This document shows positions 14,221-15,568 of a stretch of 15,568 bases of DNA, piece after piece. Every line of letters starts with the position of its first letter. Within the stretch, counting starts at the first letter, position 1. The notes below the pieces were generated by a model, which saw nothing but the letters and a program-made list of their open reading frames with translations, did not search any database and had not been told where the DNA came from. Source of the stretch: an uncultured Collinsella sp. (GTDB lineage: Bacteria; Actinomycetota; Coriobacteriia; Coriobacteriales; Coriobacteriaceae). Position numbers and translations under genes: made by a program. Location: contig UQVD01000049.1 in NCBI GenBank assembly GCA_900544385.1, positions 1-15,568 of the forward strand. The letters run 5' to 3'.

Positions 14221-15465
14221 ATGTTTAATAAAAAGCCCCTCGCGGATACCACCGCCCGAAGACCCTCAACTGGTGCGCAGGCCAAGATCTACAGTCGCGA
14301 TAACGTGGCTCGCTATTCCGAGCGCGGTCGTCAACGTCGTCGTAGCCACACGATTCGTCACGTCGCGCTCATTGTCGTGCTTGGTGTGCTGCTGAGTGCC
14401 ACTACCGCTGCCGGCCTGTGGTTTGCCACCATTATGGGCAAGCTCGGCGATTCTAATGTCATTACCGACAATCTGCGTCGGGTTCTGGTTGACACCGATG
14501 AGGCAAAGGATCCGTTCTACGTGCTGCTTCTTGGCACCGACGGCCGTCCGGGCGAGGATACGTATCGTGCCGACTCGATTATCCTGGCACGCATCGACCC
14601 CACGCAAAAGCAGGCGACGCTCATTTCCGTTCCGCGCGACACCAAGGTCGAGTACAAGGGCGAGACCATGAAGATCAACGCCTGCCATACCGTTGGCGGC
14701 GCCGAGGCCATGGTCGAGGCGGTCAACGAGCTGTGCGGTGTTCAGATTTCCCACTATGCCGAGGTCAGCTTCGACGGTATGCAGGCGCTGATTGATTCGG
14801 TTGGCGGTATCGACATTAACGCAACCGATGATGTTGACGACCCCGAGCACCTGGATATTAAGATTACCGCTGGCCAGCAGCATATGGACGGTGCCACCGC
14901 CCTTACCTATGCCCGCTGCCGCTACACCTATGCCGACGGCGATTACACGCGCATGCGCCACCAGCGTCAGGTGCTTGGCGCCCTTGCCAACCAGATTCTC
15001 AATAACTTCGATGCCACGAAGATTTTTGGCCTGGTTAATTCGCTGTCCGATATGCTCGTAACCGATATGAGCGTTCAGGATATCGTGGCTACGGTCAACG
15101 CCATGCGCGGTATGGATGTCGACGGTATCTACTCGGCCAACCTGCCCTCGTACGCCGACGACAGCACCATGATCGACGGTGTGAGCTACGTCTTTGTCTA
15201 CGAGGACGAGCTCAAGGAAATGATGGAGCGCGTCGATGCCGGCAAGGATCCCAAGGGTCCCAACACTATGGGTCTTTCCGACGGTTCCAGCTCTACGATC
15301 GGCGACCTGAACAACAACACGTCTGACGACTACGCAAACGGTACCGCAACCTCATCGGTCAGCTCTGACGATTCCGATGACTCAAGCGATTCAAGCGATT
15401 CAAGCGATTCGGACTACTACGAAGAGCCCACCGGTGACGGCAACGGCTACGAAGCCAATTACTAA
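14221..15465 (+). CDS. LytR-CpsA-Psr (LCP) family cell-wall glycopolymer ligase
   Basis: LCP proteins attach undecaprenyl-linked wall polymers (teichoic acid, capsule and similar) to peptidoglycan on the outer face of the membrane. The 414-residue product has a basic cytoplasmic start (1-46), one membrane helix (about 47-69), then the LCP domain: FYVLLLGTDGRPGED (99-113), YRADSIILARID (115-126), ISVPRDTKVEY (135-145), VDSVGG-type IDSVGGIDI (191-199), MDGATALTYARCRY (222-235) and DYTRMRHQRQVL (241-252), which supply the Arg/Asp residues binding pyrophosphate. Cys155 and Cys172 could form a disulfide. A Ser/Asp/Asn-rich tail (about 350-414) with SDSS repeats ends it. ATG 14221 has AGG six bases ahead; TTG 14215 is less likely. 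It pairs naturally with murA. Confidence 0.9.
   Translation: MFNKKPLADTTARRPSTGAQAKIYSRDNVARYSERGRQRRRSHTIRHVALIVVLGVLLSATTAAGLWFATIMGKLGDSNVITDNLRRVLVDTDEAKDPFYVLLLGTDGRPGEDTYRADSIILARIDPTQKQATLISVPRDTKVEYKGETMKINACHTVGGAEAMVEAVNELCGVQISHYAEVSFDGMQALIDSVGGIDINATDDVDDPEHLDIKITAGQQHMDGATALTYARCRYTYADGDYTRMRHQRQVLGALANQILNNFDATKIFGLVNSLSDMLVTDMSVQDIVATVNAMRGMDVDGIYSANLPSYADDSTMIDGVSYVFVYEDELKEMMERVDAGKDPKGPNTMGLSDGSSSTIGDLNNNTSDDYANGTATSSVSSDDSDDSSDSSDSSDSDYYEEPTGDGNGYEANY
15379..15414 (+). repeat. 9-bp tandem repeat in the LCP gene tail
   Basis: Four copies of a 9-base unit, GATTCAAGC and close variants (GACTCAAGC first, GATTCGGAC last), encode Asp-Ser-Ser repeats. The unit is a multiple of three, so slippage would change the tail length without breaking the frame. 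Confidence 0.75.
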
Positions 15466-15493
15466 GTTACGGCGTTTTACCAAACGCCGTAAC
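15466..15493 (+). terminator. Perfect hairpin directly after the LCP gene
   Basis: GTTACGGCGTTT (15466-15477) and AAACGCCGTAAC (15482-15493) form a perfect 12-bp stem with the loop TACC, starting one base after the stop codon. No T-tract follows, so termination may need a factor, or the hairpin may protect the mRNA end. Confidence 0.6.
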
Positions 15494-15544
15494 GGCTCGA
15501 CGCTGCGCGCCGCCCAAGGCGACAATTTGTCATTCAAAAGGCAA

Positions 15545-15567
15545 GGCATGACCAGAAGGTCAATGCC
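15545..15567 (+). repeat. Bulged hairpin at the window end
   Basis: GGCATGACC (15545-15553) pairs with GGTCA-A-TGCC (15558-15567) around an AGAA loop, with one bulged A. It lies at the edge of the window, so a T-tract or a following gene cannot be seen. It may be a terminator stem or a leader element. Confidence 0.35.
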
Positions 15568-15568
15568 C

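Overview
The window is about 15.6 kb of GC-rich bacterial chromosome. It reads as a member of the Coriobacteriia, and Collinsella or a close relative is my best guess. That guess rests on GC-rich codon use, Gram-positive style ribosome sites (AAGGAGG types) and the gene order; I could not search a database. All convincing genes lie on the + strand and nearly all are housekeeping genes.

Layout: (1) 1-506 is an AT-richer stretch with no intact gene. It holds several inverted repeats, a possible gene remnant (194-367) and a promoter. (2) prmC (507-1754), release-factor glutamine methyltransferase, carries a large Ala/Glu-rich insert. (3) A HicA/HicB toxin-antitoxin pair (1823-2466) follows, with a 22-bp perfect palindrome covering its -10 box. 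(4) A Sua5/YrdC-family protein for the t6A tRNA modification (2601-3344) has competing inverted repeats in front of its ribosome site. glpK (glycerol kinase, 3358-4899) starts 13 bases after it ends. (5) upp (uracil phosphoribosyltransferase, 5023-5670) is followed by a strong GC hairpin. (6) A complete F-type ATP synthase operon runs from a TTGTAC-16-TACAAT promoter: a small AtpI-like membrane protein, then atpB, atpE, atpF, atpH, atpA, atpG, atpD, atpC (5953-12836). Its genes overlap or nearly touch, except for a structured 124-base gap in front of atpE. A strong intrinsic terminator closes it. (7) murA (12925-14208, TTG start) begins directly after that terminator, followed 12 bases later by a LytR-CpsA-Psr (LCP) cell-wall glycopolymer ligase (14221-15465) and more hairpins.

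How the genes work together: the atp operon encodes all eight structural subunits of a proton-type FoF1 ATP synthase. murA and the LCP gene form a cell-envelope pair (first step of peptidoglycan synthesis, and attachment of wall polymers). prmC and the Sua5 gene both serve translation. hicAB is the only accessory-type module.

I found no CRISPR array, tRNA, rRNA, transposase or clearly new multi-gene system. The most interesting items are local: the PrmC insert, the HicAB operator palindrome, an interrupted inverted repeat at 270-340, the Sua5 leader, the atpB-atpE spacer, lineage-type insertions in AtpA, a predicted signal peptide on AtpF, and a terminator placed against the murA ribosome site.
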